Below are positions 35,122-44,870 of a DNA stretch of 64,000 nucleotides, piece by piece. The DNA is taken from positions 8,981-72,980 of the forward strand of contig JADJFE010000034.1 of assembly GCA_016708725.1 (NCBI GenBank), read 5' to 3'. Made by a program: the position numbers and the translations under genes. The stretch is from Candidatus Aalborgicola bjergmarkensis. Its GTDB lineage: Bacteria; Pseudomonadota; Gammaproteobacteria; Burkholderiales; Burkholderiaceae_C. How positions within the stretch are numbered: position 1 is the stretch's first letter; every line of letters begins with the position of its first letter. Below the pieces are notes generated by a model, which did not search any database, was not told the DNA's origin, and saw only the letters and a program-made list of their open reading frames with translations.

Positions 35122-37296
35122 ATGAACCTTGACCAAGCCCTGCTCATCTTCATTGCCGAGAGCCGTGAGCTACTGGAAGATATGGAGAGTTCGCTCCTTG
35201 CGCTGGAGCAGACCGAAGAAAAAACCGAACTCATCAACTCGATCTTTCGCGCGGCCCACACCATCAAGGGTTCTTCGGGGCTTTTCAGTCTGGATCATGT
35301 GGTCGCCTTTACCCATGTGGTGGAGAATGTCCTGGATCGTGTGCGTGCCGGGACACTGCCCATCGGCGACGAACTGGTGGCTACCTTGCTCTTGTGTTGC
35401 GACCACATCAAGTCGCTGATTGACGGCGTGCAATCCGGCCAGACGGAAGCCGATGCGGCGCAGACCGAGGCCGCAGCGCCTTTGCTGGTGGCACTGCACC
35501 ATGTTTTGGGCGATACACCCAAAGATAGCTCTGCCTTGGTACCGGAGCGCGACGTGGACGTTACCGAGCGCATCGCCCGCAAGGGCGCAGGATCGGACCA
35601 TTGGCATATTTCCTTGCAATTCGGCCCCGAGGTGCTGCGCAATGGCATGGACCCGCTATCGTTCATCCGCTACCTGACGACCATGGGGCGCATCGTGGAC
35701 ATTCTGACGCTGCCCGACAAATTGCCTGCCGCCGCCGAAATGGACCCCGAGGTTTGTTATCTGTCTTACGAACTGGAATTTGACACCCAGGCGGACAAAG
35801 AGGCCATTGAACGCGCGTTTGAGTTTGTGCAAGGCGAATGCCGCCTGCGCATCATTCCACCCAATAGCCGCGTCGATGAATACATCCGCTTGATCAAGGA
35901 AGCGCCCGAAGTTTCTGAACGCATTGGCGAATTGATGGTGCGTTGCGGTGCGATTACCCGCCAGGAACTCGATACTGCGCTCAATTCGCAAGCCGACACC
36001 ATCCCGCAGCGTCCGCTAGGCGCCATCTTGATGGAGCAACAGTCAGTGTCACCCGAGGTAGTGGAGGCAGCGCTGCACAAGCAAAATCAGGTCAAGGAAG
36101 TGCAGGCGAAGGAGAGTCGCTCGGTACGGGTGGATGCTGACAAGCTCGATCAACTCATTAACCTGGTGGGCGAACTCATCATTGCCGGTGCCAGCGTCAA
36201 CATGATTGCGCACCGCGCCAAGGTGAGCGAACTGGAAGAGGCTACGTCCAAACTCTCCATTCTGGTTGAAGAGGTACGCGATAGCGCGCTGCAGTTGCGC
36301 ATGGTCAAGATTGGCGCCACCTTCAACCGTTTCCAGCGCGTGGTGCACGATGTCTCGCGCGATCTGGGCAAGGACATTGCGTTGGTCATCGAAGGCGAAG
36401 AGACTGAACTCGACAAAACCGTGGTCGAAAAAATCGGTGACCCTCTGATGCATCTGGTGCGCAACTCGATGGACCATGGTATCGAAAGCGCCGAACTGCG
36501 CACCGCACGCGGCAAACCCACCCAGGGCACCCTGGTGCTCAATGCGTTTCACGATTCCGGCTCCATCGTCATCACGGTGCAAGACGATGGCGGCGGTCTC
36601 AAGCGCGAGCGTATTCTGGCCAAGGCAGTGGAACGTGGGCTGGTCGAATCCGGGCAGCATTTGAGTGATTCCGAAGTGTATGCACTGATTTTCGAGCCGG
36701 GTTTTTCCACCGCCGAACAAATCACCAACCTCTCCGGGCGCGGTGTCGGCCTGGATGTGGTCAAGCGCAACATCACCGCCTTGCGTGGCACGGTCAGCAT
36801 GAGCAGCCAGGAGGGCGTGGGCACCACGGTCACGGTACGTCTGCCGCTGACACTGGCCATCATCGACGGTTTCCTGGTCGAAGTTGGCAAGCGCGTATTT
36901 GCCATTCCGCTGGACATGATTGAAGAATGCGTGGCCTACACCGCCGAGCCAGGCCACGACTACACCAACCTACGCGGCCAGGTGCTGCCCTTTATCCGGC
37001 TGCGCGAGTTGTTTTCCGTCAAGGCGCCAGCCCCTGCCAAGGGCGAAAACATCGTGGTGCTCAAATACGCCGGGCAAAAGGCTGGCTTGGTAGTCGATAC
37101 CTTGCTAGGTGAATTTCAGACGGTTATCAAACCACTGGGCTCCATGTTCAACCACGTGAGCTGCATCAGCGGCTCCACCATTCTGGGCAGCGGCGATGTT
37201 GCGTTGATTCTGGATGTCCCGTCCTTGATAAGGCGTAGTGTCGAAAGCGAAAAACGCGCACCGGGAATTGTCTCGCGTCAATTGTTAGAGCAATAA
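35122..37296 (+). CDS. cheA: Chemotaxis histidine kinase CheA
   Basis: 724 residues. HPt domain with His46 (FRAAHTIKGSSGLF). The middle region carries a helical segment (IGELMVRCGAITRQELDTAL ... LGAILMEQQSV) instead of a typical P2. It is followed by the dimerisation domain (LDQLINLVGELIIAGA), HATPase boxes HLVRNSMDHGIE, DDGGGLKRER and GRGVGLDVVKRN, and a C-terminal CheW-like domain. It phosphorylates CheY and CheB under MCP control. ATG 35122 follows GAAGGGAA. The inserted LGAILMEQ-type segment resembles the N-terminal regions of secretion and pilus ATPases and is unusual for enteric CheA. Confidence 0.95.
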   Translation: MNLDQALLIFIAESRELLEDMESSLLALEQTEEKTELINSIFRAAHTIKGSSGLFSLDHVVAFTHVVENVLDRVRAGTLPIGDELVATLLLCCDHIKSLIDGVQSGQTEADAAQTEAAAPLLVALHHVLGDTPKDSSALVPERDVDVTERIARKGAGSDHWHISLQFGPEVLRNGMDPLSFIRYLTTMGRIVDILTLPDKLPAAAEMDPEVCYLSYELEFDTQADKEAIERAFEFVQGECRLRIIPPNSRVDEYIRLIKEAPEVSERIGELMVRCGAITRQELDTALNSQADTIPQRPLGAILMEQQSVSPEVVEAALHKQNQVKEVQAKESRSVRVDADKLDQLINLVGELIIAGASVNMIAHRAKVSELEEATSKLSILVEEVRDSALQLRMVKIGATFNRFQRVVHDVSRDLGKDIALVIEGEETELDKTVVEKIGDPLMHLVRNSMDHGIESAELRTARGKPTQGTLVLNAFHDSGSIVITVQDDGGGLKRERILAKAVERGLVESGQHLSDSEVYALIFEPGFSTAEQITNLSGRGVGLDVVKRNITALRGTVSMSSQEGVGTTVTVRLPLTLAIIDGFLVEVGKRVFAIPLDMIEECVAYTAEPGHDYTNLRGQVLPFIRLRELFSVKAPAPAKGENIVVLKYAGQKAGLVVDTLLGEFQTVIKPLGSMFNHVSCISGSTILGSGDVALILDVPSLIRRSVESEKRAPGIVSRQLLEQ

Positions 37297-37321
37297 ATTC
37301 AGTTTTACGAAGGAGAGTCTT

Positions 37322-40177
37322 ATGAATAACCTCAAAATCGGTGTCCGGTTGGGAATAGGTTTTGCCGTTACCCTGTTCTTGTTGATTGTCCTGTCGGTAG
37401 TCAGTTATACGCGGCTGGAGACACTCAACCGTGAGATTGATGATTTGGTGAAGGATAAATTCACCAAGACGGTTCTTGCTAATGACATTGTTGATGCCGC
37501 CCAAACCGTCGCACGGCAACTGCGCAACGCTTATATCTACACCGGAGCTGAACAACAAAAGGCCGTAGATGCCATTCCCCCGCAGCGCCAGATCATTACC
37601 GAACGGATCGAAAAACTGGAAAAGATGATCACCAGTGACAAGGGCAAGGATTTGCTAGGCAAGATCAAGTCAACGCGCGTTGCCTTTGTGGCAGCGCAAA
37701 ACAAGTTCCTGGATTTGCTCAAGGCCGACAAGCGCGCCGATGCCGTTGCGCTGCTACAGGGCGAATTGCGCGACAGTCAGACAGCCTATTTGAAGGCGAT
37801 TACGGATTTGATTGTTATGCAGACCGAACTGGTCGAGAAGGCGGGTAAGGATGCTGACGAGTTGGTTGTTGCTACTGAACGCTTGATTTTGATTTTGGCA
37901 ACGGTAGCTGTCCTTGGATCGGCTTTATTCGGCTGGTTCATCACGCGCTCCATTACCGGCCCGACCAACAAAATGGTGCAAGGAGCCAACAAGATGGCCG
38001 TCGGCGATTTCAGCTTCAAGCTCGACATTGACAGAAAGGACGAAATTGGAGAACTGGCCAATGCGGTGCGCTCCATGCAAGCAGCGGTGCAGGCCATGAT
38101 TGCTGATGCCAATATGCTCGCGCAGGCGGCGGTGGCCGGTAAGCTCGAAACCCGTGCAGATACCAGCAAGCACCAGGGCGATTTCCACAAGATCGTGTCA
38201 GGTGTCAACAATACGCTCGACGCCGTGATTGGCCCGCTGAATGTGGCCGCCGGGTATGTGGATCGCATCTCCAAGGGTGATATTCCCAAGAAAATTACTG
38301 ACACCTACAACGGCGACTTCAACACGCTCAAGAACAACCTGAATACCTGTGTGGATTCGGTCAATTCTTTGGTGGCCGATGCCAACATGCTGGCCAAGGC
38401 GGCGGTGGAAGGCAAGTTATCCACCCGTGCGGATGCCAGCAAGCATCAGGGCGACTTCCAGCGGATCGTAGCCGGTGTCAACAATACATTGGATGCGGTG
38501 ATTGGCCCGCTGAATGTGGCGGCTGGGTATGTGGATCGCATCTCCAAGGGAGACATTCCGCCGAAGATCACCGACAGTTACAACGGTGATTTCAACACGA
38601 TCAAGAACAACCTCAACACCTGCGTGAACTCGGTTAATGCATTGGTAGCCGATGCCAACATGCTTGCCAAGGCGGCGGTGGATGGTAAGCTGTCCACCCG
38701 TGCCGATGCCAGCAAGCATCAGGGCGACTTCCAAAAGATCGTGGTTGGTGTCAACAATACGCTGGATGCGGTGATTGGTCCGCTGAACGTGGCTGCGGGG
38801 TATGTAGATCGCATCTCCAAGGGGGATATTCCACCCAAGATCACCGATAGCTATAACGGTGATTTCAATGCGATCAAAAACAATCTGAACGACTGCATTG
38901 ATGCGACCAACCAGCAGGCCAATGCGGCCAAGGCTATTTCCCTGGGTGACTTGACGGCGAACGTCAAAATCCGTTCGGAAAACGATGTCATAGCCAAGAG
39001 CTTGATTGATGTCATCAAGGCAGTCAACGTCTTGGTCACCGATGCTAATTCGATAGCGCAAGCCGCAGTCGATGGGCGCCTCGAAGCCCGTCTCGATACC
39101 ACCAAACACCAGGGAGACTATCGCAAGCTGGCGGAAGGACTGAACTCGGTGATGGTTGCGGTGAGTACTCCGGTGCAGGAACTGCAGTCGGTACTTGGCG
39201 CCATGGAAACTGGCGACTTGACCTTATCGATGAAAAAGAACTACAACGGTACCTGGGAAGAATTGAAGTCTGCCACCAACAACATGCTCAAGAAGTTGGT
39301 GCAAGTGGTGACCGATGTCAACAGTGGTGCACAGTCCTTGGCAGGTGCTTCGGAAGAGGTCAGCGCCACGGCGCAAGCCTTGTCGCAAGCGGCAAGTGAG
39401 CAGGCAGCAGGTGTCGAAGAAACCAGTGCTTCCATCGAGCAGATGACATCTTCCATTGCGCAGAATACCGAAAATGCCAAGGTAACCGAAGGTATGGCCA
39501 GCAAGGCGGCCAAGGATGCAGCAGAAGGCGGCGAGTCGGTGAATGCCACGGTTGCGGCGATGAAGCAGATTGCCACCAAGATTGGCATCATCGACGACAT
39601 TGCGGCACAAACCAATCTCCTGGCACTCAATGCGGCCATTGAGGCTGCGCGTGCGGGTGAGCATGGCAAGGGCTTTGCCGTAGTGGCCGCTGAGGTGCGC
39701 AAGCTGGCTGAACGTAGCCAGGTTGCGGCGCAGGAAATTGGCCAGGTAGCCACCAGCAGCGTGGAGTTGGCGGAAAAAGCCGGTAAGTTGCTGGAGCAAA
39801 TGGTGCCGAGTATTCGTAAAACGGCGGATTTGGTGCAGGAGATTTCCGCAGCATCAGCTGAACAATCCTCCGGTGCGGGCCAGATCAACTCGGCTGTAAG
39901 CCAACTAAACCAGACGACCCAGCAAAATGCGTCCAGTTCGGAAGAGTTGGCCGCCACTTCGGAAGAAATGAGTGGTCAGGCCGAGCAGTTGCAGCAGACC
40001 ATGTCGTTTTTCAAACTCGAAGGCAGCAGCCGCGCGGTGGCCCAGGTATCCACCGGACGTAAGAGTACTGCCGCTGGCAAAGGTACGGCAAAGCATGGCC
40101 CAAGCAGAACGGCAGGAACTGCAACGCAAGTTTCCTCCGCTAGTGGTTTAGACGAATCCCAGTTCTCCAAGTTCTAA
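37322..40177 (+). CDS. Methyl-accepting chemotaxis protein with tandem HAMP-type modules
   Basis: 951 residues. N-terminal membrane helix (IGFAVTLFLLIVLSVVSY), four-helix-bundle periplasmic sensor (~30-190), second helix (LILATVAVLGSALFGWFI), HAMP, then three almost identical 91-residue modules (ADANMLAxAAVxGKL ... NNLNTCV) at residues ~261-530. A divergent fourth module and the signalling domain (LALNAAIEAARAGEHGKGFAVVAAEVRKLAERSQ) follow. The C-terminus ends DESQFSKF. AAGGAG precedes the ATG. The modules should form a long cytoplasmic stalk. The paralogue at 42537 has one module, and that at 40804 none. Confidence 0.93.
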   Translation: MNNLKIGVRLGIGFAVTLFLLIVLSVVSYTRLETLNREIDDLVKDKFTKTVLANDIVDAAQTVARQLRNAYIYTGAEQQKAVDAIPPQRQIITERIEKLEKMITSDKGKDLLGKIKSTRVAFVAAQNKFLDLLKADKRADAVALLQGELRDSQTAYLKAITDLIVMQTELVEKAGKDADELVVATERLILILATVAVLGSALFGWFITRSITGPTNKMVQGANKMAVGDFSFKLDIDRKDEIGELANAVRSMQAAVQAMIADANMLAQAAVAGKLETRADTSKHQGDFHKIVSGVNNTLDAVIGPLNVAAGYVDRISKGDIPKKITDTYNGDFNTLKNNLNTCVDSVNSLVADANMLAKAAVEGKLSTRADASKHQGDFQRIVAGVNNTLDAVIGPLNVAAGYVDRISKGDIPPKITDSYNGDFNTIKNNLNTCVNSVNALVADANMLAKAAVDGKLSTRADASKHQGDFQKIVVGVNNTLDAVIGPLNVAAGYVDRISKGDIPPKITDSYNGDFNAIKNNLNDCIDATNQQANAAKAISLGDLTANVKIRSENDVIAKSLIDVIKAVNVLVTDANSIAQAAVDGRLEARLDTTKHQGDYRKLAEGLNSVMVAVSTPVQELQSVLGAMETGDLTLSMKKNYNGTWEELKSATNNMLKKLVQVVTDVNSGAQSLAGASEEVSATAQALSQAASEQAAGVEETSASIEQMTSSIAQNTENAKVTEGMASKAAKDAAEGGESVNATVAAMKQIATKIGIIDDIAAQTNLLALNAAIEAARAGEHGKGFAVVAAEVRKLAERSQVAAQEIGQVATSSVELAEKAGKLLEQMVPSIRKTADLVQEISAASAEQSSGAGQINSAVSQLNQTTQQNASSSEELAATSEEMSGQAEQLQQTMSFFKLEGSSRAVAQVSTGRKSTAAGKGTAKHGPSRTAGTATQVSSASGLDESQFSKF
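38102..38900 (+). repeat. Three 273-bp direct repeats encoding HAMP-type modules
   Basis: Units start at 38102, 38375 and 38648, exactly 273 bp apart, and differ at scattered third positions. Each encodes ADANMLA, SKHQGDF, NNTLDAVIGPLNVAAGYVDR and NGDFNxxKNNL. In-frame unit length means copy number can change without breaking the MCP. Confidence 0.92.
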
Positions 40178-40188
40178 AGGAAATGATC

Positions 40189-40755
40189 ATGAATGCACTG
40201 GTAAAAACCCAAAGCAAGCTGCCAGCCGCCAAGGCGGCAGTACAGGATGTAGTCGAGCAAAAGCAGTATTTGACCTTCATGCTTGGTGGCGAGATGTTCT
40301 CGCTCGGTATTTTGTGCATCAAGGAAATCATCTGGTATGCCAATCCGACCGAAGTGCCGATGATGCCCGAATGCATTCGCGGAATCATCAACTTGCGCGG
40401 TGCGGTGGTGCCGGTGATGGACTTGTCGGTGCGTTTTGGGCACCCGACTACGCCAGTGACCAAAAACACCTGTATCGTCATTGTCGAGATCGACTCCCAG
40501 AGCGATGGTGAGCACCAGAACATGGGGATTGTGGTGGATGCGGTGCGCGCCGTACTGGAGATTGCCTCCACCGATATAGAACCCGTACCCAGTTTCGGCA
40601 CCAAAATCCGCAGCGACTTCATTGAAGGCATAGCCAAGGTCAATGGCCAGTTTGTCATCCTGCTCAATGTCAATCGGGTGTTATCTACCGAAGAAATTGG
40701 TGCCATGGGGCAGTTGGTAGCGGTAGCCGATCATTCAGTGGTTGCTTCAGGTTGA
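40189..40755 (+). CDS. cheW: Chemotaxis coupling protein CheW
   Basis: 188 residues, single CheW domain. YLTFMLGGEMFSLGILCIKEI starts the fold; RGIINLRGAVVPVMDLSVRFG is its hallmark, and GIVVDAVRAVLEI follows. It links MCPs to CheA. I prefer ATG 40189 because AAGG lies 9 nt upstream; ATG 40183 is only 3 nt from it. It lies between two MCP genes of the same operon. Confidence 0.94.
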   Translation: MNALVKTQSKLPAAKAAVQDVVEQKQYLTFMLGGEMFSLGILCIKEIIWYANPTEVPMMPECIRGIINLRGAVVPVMDLSVRFGHPTTPVTKNTCIVIVEIDSQSDGEHQNMGIVVDAVRAVLEIASTDIEPVPSFGTKIRSDFIEGIAKVNGQFVILLNVNRVLSTEEIGAMGQLVAVADHSVVASG

Positions 40756-40803
40756 GACGGTCCATTGTTTAGCACGCCCAGGCGTTTTCAAGGAGATTGA
40801 ATC

Positions 40804-42486
40804 ATGTTTAGGAATCTTTCTATCAAATGGAAATTGACAACCCTGGTGCTCATCTTCCTGGCGGCTTTAGCTGGCGTCGGTTTGACGGGATATGCCGGTA
40901 TCCGTGACTTGGGCGACGTTGTTACCGAAGTTGGCAAGGTCCGCATGCCATCCATCAGGGGGTTGTTGATTGCGCAGGAAGGGCTGACTGAAGTCGGGTC
41001 GGCTACTTTGGCCACTGCTATCTATGAAAATGATTACAGCGCGCAACGGGAGTTTGAGGGCGTGCAGGCTCTTCGTAAAAAGGCCTGGGCCACTATTGAT
41101 GAGGGGTTCAAAATTTATGAACCGCTGCCACAAACCAAAGAGGAGGTGGTTTTGTGGAAGCAGTTTCAAGCGGATCTCGCCGAATGGAAGCGCTCGGATG
41201 AAAAGCTGTCTACTTTGATTGAACAATTGGCCTCCAGCCGCGCAGAAAGTACGCAAAAGGCATTGTTTGTCGAGTTCTACAAGGTATTTCTGGGGTCTCG
41301 CCCCTTGTTCAATAAAGTCAATGAGAGTTTGGTCAAGGTTGTCGATCTCAACGAAAACGTGGCGGATGAATCCATAAAAACAGGTGATGCCACCATTGCA
41401 TCGGCGCAGCGCAATATGGCGCTTTTTGCCATTGGAGCCGTGTTGGTTTCGATAGGCTTGGCAGTTTTCATCACCATGTCCATCCTGACACCCTTGCGTG
41501 CGGCCGTCAGGGTGGCCAACCGGCTCGCCGAGGGGGATCTGACCGTGCGCATTGAGCCGCCTTCCAAGGACGAGACCGGTCAATTGTTGCAGGCGATGGA
41601 TAACATGATTGGCCGTTTGTCGCAAGTCGTTGCCGATGTCAACACTGGCGCTCAGTCTTTGGCTGGAGCCGCTGAGGAGGTAAGTGCTACGGCGCAAGCC
41701 TTGTCGCAGGCATCTAGTGAACAGGCAGCAGGCGTTGAAGAAACCAGTGCATCCATTGAGCAGATGACATCTTCCATTGCGCAAAATTCCGAAAACGCCA
41801 AGGTAACCGAAGGCATGGCCAGCAAGGCGGCCAAGGATGCGGCGGATGGCGGTGAGTCGGTCAATGCTACGGTTGCGGCCATGAAACAAATTGCCACCAA
41901 GATCAGCATCATTGACGACATTGCGGCGCAGACTAACCTATTGGCTCTCAATGCGGCAATTGAAGCCGCGCGCGCGGGTGAACATGGCAAGGGTTTTGCC
42001 GTGGTAGCCGCTGAAGTGCGCAAACTGGCCGAACGCAGCCAGGTTGCGGCACAGGAGATAGGTCAGGTAGCGACCAGCAGTGTCGATTTGGCAGAAAAAG
42101 CAGGCAAATTGCTGGAGCAGATGGTGCCGAGTATTCGCAAAACGGCGGATTTGGTGCAGGAGATTGCAGCGGCATCAACAGAACAATCAAGCGGAGCGGG
42201 CCAGATCAATTCAGCCGTGAGCCAACTAAACCAGACCACCCAGCAAAATGCGTCCAGCTCGGAGGAACTAGCCTCCACATCCGAAGAAATGAGTGGTCAG
42301 GCTGAGCAGTTGCAGCAAACCATGGCGTTCTTCAAGCTCGAAGGAAGTGGTCGGACTGCGCTTCCCGCTGTACGCAAGAGTATGAGCAAGGTTCAAACGG
42401 TCAGGCCTGCGCCCGCCAAGGGCAGTGGCGCGCCAGTGCTTTTGTCCAAGGGTGATGTCGACGAATCAAAGTTTTCCAGGTTCTGA
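40804..42486 (+). CDS. Methyl-accepting chemotaxis protein
   Basis: 560 residues. Standard two-helix topology: helix 1 LTTLVLIFLAALAGVGLTGYAG, periplasmic domain ~35-200, helix 2 MALFAIGAVLVSIGLAVFITM, single HAMP, then a signalling domain nearly identical to those of the flanking MCPs. The C-terminus ends DESKFSRF. The sensor domain is unrelated in detail to its neighbours, so it probably detects a different signal while sharing the same CheA/CheW output. An AAGGAG site precedes the ATG. Confidence 0.93.
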   Translation: MFRNLSIKWKLTTLVLIFLAALAGVGLTGYAGIRDLGDVVTEVGKVRMPSIRGLLIAQEGLTEVGSATLATAIYENDYSAQREFEGVQALRKKAWATIDEGFKIYEPLPQTKEEVVLWKQFQADLAEWKRSDEKLSTLIEQLASSRAESTQKALFVEFYKVFLGSRPLFNKVNESLVKVVDLNENVADESIKTGDATIASAQRNMALFAIGAVLVSIGLAVFITMSILTPLRAAVRVANRLAEGDLTVRIEPPSKDETGQLLQAMDNMIGRLSQVVADVNTGAQSLAGAAEEVSATAQALSQASSEQAAGVEETSASIEQMTSSIAQNSENAKVTEGMASKAAKDAADGGESVNATVAAMKQIATKISIIDDIAAQTNLLALNAAIEAARAGEHGKGFAVVAAEVRKLAERSQVAAQEIGQVATSSVDLAEKAGKLLEQMVPSIRKTADLVQEIAAASTEQSSGAGQINSAVSQLNQTTQQNASSSEELASTSEEMSGQAEQLQQTMAFFKLEGSGRTALPAVRKSMSKVQTVRPAPAKGSGAPVLLSKGDVDESKFSRF

Positions 42487-42536
42487 TGGAACTGGCTAGT
42501 GGCCGGTATTTAGTGTCCTTTTTAGGGAGTAGTTGA

Positions 42537-44846
42537 ATGTTGAATAACCTCAAAATTGGTGTTCGGCTAGGGATTGGCTTTGCCGTTACCCTGTTTTTGT
42601 TACTTACTATTTCGGTGGTCAGCTACATGCGGGTCGATACGCTGAACTACAACATTGAGCAGATGCTCAATGACCGATTCCCCAAGACCATGCAAGCCAA
42701 TGAAATTATTGACGCGCTCAATACGGTTGCACGGCAGCTGCGCAATGCGTACATGTACTCGGGCGCAGAAAGGCAAAAAGCACTGGATGCTATCCCTCCT
42801 GAGCGCAAGATCATTGCGGAAAATCTGGAGAAATTGGATAAGTCCGTCAAATCGGAAAAAGGCCGGGAGATTTTGAGGAAGCTATTGACCGCGCGCGCGG
42901 CTTATGTGGTTGATCTGGACAAATTCCTGGAACTGCTCAAGGCCGAAAAAAGGGAAGAGATTGTCACGCTGCAGCAAACGGGCTTGCGCAAAACGCAGGC
43001 CGACTACATGAATGCGGTGAAAGATTTGATTCAATTTCAGAGTGATGCCATGACCAAGGCCGGTAAAGATGCCGATGATCTGGCGGATTCGACACAGCGT
43101 TTGATCCTTATTCTGGGAACGTTTGCGACCTTGGGATCAATCCTGTTCGGCTGGATCATCACCCGCTCCATCACCAGCTCCACTGCCAGGATGGTGGCCG
43201 GGGCTGACAAAATGGCCGAGGGAGATTTCAGTGTCAGGATCAACATCGACAGCAAGGACGAAATTGGCATGCTGGCCGATTCGATGCGCGCCATGCAGGC
43301 ATCCGTGCAGGCCATGATTCTTGACGCCAATATGCTGGCGCAAGCGGCGGTTGCGGGAAAACTGGATACCCGTGCTGATGCTTCCAAGCATAAAGGTGAC
43401 TTGCACAAGATCGTATCGGGTGTGAACAGCACACTGGATGCCGTCATTGGCCCGTTGAACGTGGCTGCCGGTTACGTGGATCGCCTTGCCAAGGGTGACA
43501 TTCCGCCCAAGATCACCGACACCTATAACGGCGACTTCAATACCCTGAAAAATAACCTCAATGCCTGTATCGAGGCTACCAGTCAGCAAGCGAGTGCTGC
43601 CAAGGCTATTTCCATGGGTGACTTGACGGCCAAGGTGCAAATACGTTCAGAAAACGATGTCATGGCGAAGAGTTTGGTAGATGTCGTAAAAGCCGTCAAT
43701 GCGTTGGTGACCGATGCCAATTCATTGGCGCAGGCCACGGTTGAGGGCCATCTTGAAGTTCGTATCGAGGCAGCTAAACACCAGGGTGACTATCGCAAGC
43801 TGGCAGAAGGCTTGAACTCGGTTATGGTTGCGGTGGGGACGCCGGTGCAGGAGTTGCAGACGGTGCTTAGCGCCCTGGAGGCTGGAGATCTGACGCAGCC
43901 AATGAAAAAGAACTACGCAGGCACTTGGGACGAGTTGAAGTCAGCCACCAACAATATGCTCAGGAAATTGGTCGAGGTGGTGGGTGATGTCAATACGGGG
44001 GCCAGATCGCTCGCGGATGCTGCAGAGGAGGTAAGTGCCACAGCGCAAGCCTTGTCGCAAGCGGCCAGTGAGCAAGCAGCAGGTGTCGAGGAAACCAGTG
44101 CATCCATTGAGCAGATGACATCTTCTATTGCACAAAATACCGAAAACGCCAAGGTAACCGAAGGCATGGCCAGCAAGGCGGCTAAGGATGCGGCAGAAGG
44201 CGGTGAGTCGGTGAACGCCACGGTGTCAGCCATGAAACAAATTGCCACCAAGATCGGCATCATTGACGATATTGCGGCACAAACCAACCTCCTGGCGCTG
44301 AATGCGGCGATTGAAGCTGCGCGTGCTGGTGAACACGGCAAGGGTTTTGCCGTGGTAGCTGCTGAGGTGCGTAAACTGGCCGAGCGCAGCCAGGTTGCGG
44401 CGCAGGAAATCGGTCAGGTGGCCACCAGTAGCGTTGATCTGGCGGAAAAAGCCGGTAAGTTGCTGGAACAAATGGTGCCGAGTATTCGCAAAACGGCGGA
44501 TTTGGTGCAGGAAATTTCTGCAGCCTCGTCAGAGCAATCGAGCGGCGCAGGTCAAATCAATTCAGCTGTGAGCCAGTTGAGCCAGACCACTCAGCAAAAT
44601 GCATCCAGCTCGGAAGAACTGGCGGCCACTTCGGAGGAAATGAGTGGCCAGGCGGAGCGTTTGCAGCAGATCATGTCCTTTTTCAAACTGGAAGGCAGTA
44701 GCAGGGTGCAGGTGCCAGTGCCGAGTGCGCGCAAAAGTGCTCCTGCGACTGGCAAGGCCGGTCCCATGAAAAATGGCGCCACCAAGACAGCTGCTACACC
44801 AGTGCGCCCAGCCGAATTGGATGAGTCAATGTTCTCCAGGTTCTGA
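42537..44846 (+). CDS. Methyl-accepting chemotaxis protein, one HAMP-type module
   Basis: 769 residues, close paralogue of the 951-residue MCP. Same N-terminal helix (MLNNLKIGVRLGIGFAVTLF), a diverged four-helix-bundle sensor, and HAMP. It has only one copy of the ADANMLAQAAV...NNLNACI module before the divergent module and signalling domain. The C-terminus ends DESMFSRF. The difference in stalk length between two otherwise similar receptors is notable, because array packing depends on it. Confidence 0.93.
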   Translation: MLNNLKIGVRLGIGFAVTLFLLLTISVVSYMRVDTLNYNIEQMLNDRFPKTMQANEIIDALNTVARQLRNAYMYSGAERQKALDAIPPERKIIAENLEKLDKSVKSEKGREILRKLLTARAAYVVDLDKFLELLKAEKREEIVTLQQTGLRKTQADYMNAVKDLIQFQSDAMTKAGKDADDLADSTQRLILILGTFATLGSILFGWIITRSITSSTARMVAGADKMAEGDFSVRINIDSKDEIGMLADSMRAMQASVQAMILDANMLAQAAVAGKLDTRADASKHKGDLHKIVSGVNSTLDAVIGPLNVAAGYVDRLAKGDIPPKITDTYNGDFNTLKNNLNACIEATSQQASAAKAISMGDLTAKVQIRSENDVMAKSLVDVVKAVNALVTDANSLAQATVEGHLEVRIEAAKHQGDYRKLAEGLNSVMVAVGTPVQELQTVLSALEAGDLTQPMKKNYAGTWDELKSATNNMLRKLVEVVGDVNTGARSLADAAEEVSATAQALSQAASEQAAGVEETSASIEQMTSSIAQNTENAKVTEGMASKAAKDAAEGGESVNATVSAMKQIATKIGIIDDIAAQTNLLALNAAIEAARAGEHGKGFAVVAAEVRKLAERSQVAAQEIGQVATSSVDLAEKAGKLLEQMVPSIRKTADLVQEISAASSEQSSGAGQINSAVSQLSQTTQQNASSSEELAATSEEMSGQAERLQQIMSFFKLEGSSRVQVPVPSARKSAPATGKAGPMKNGATKTAATPVRPAELDESMFSRF

Positions 44847-44870
44847 TGCCTGTGCAATTTTTAAGGAACC

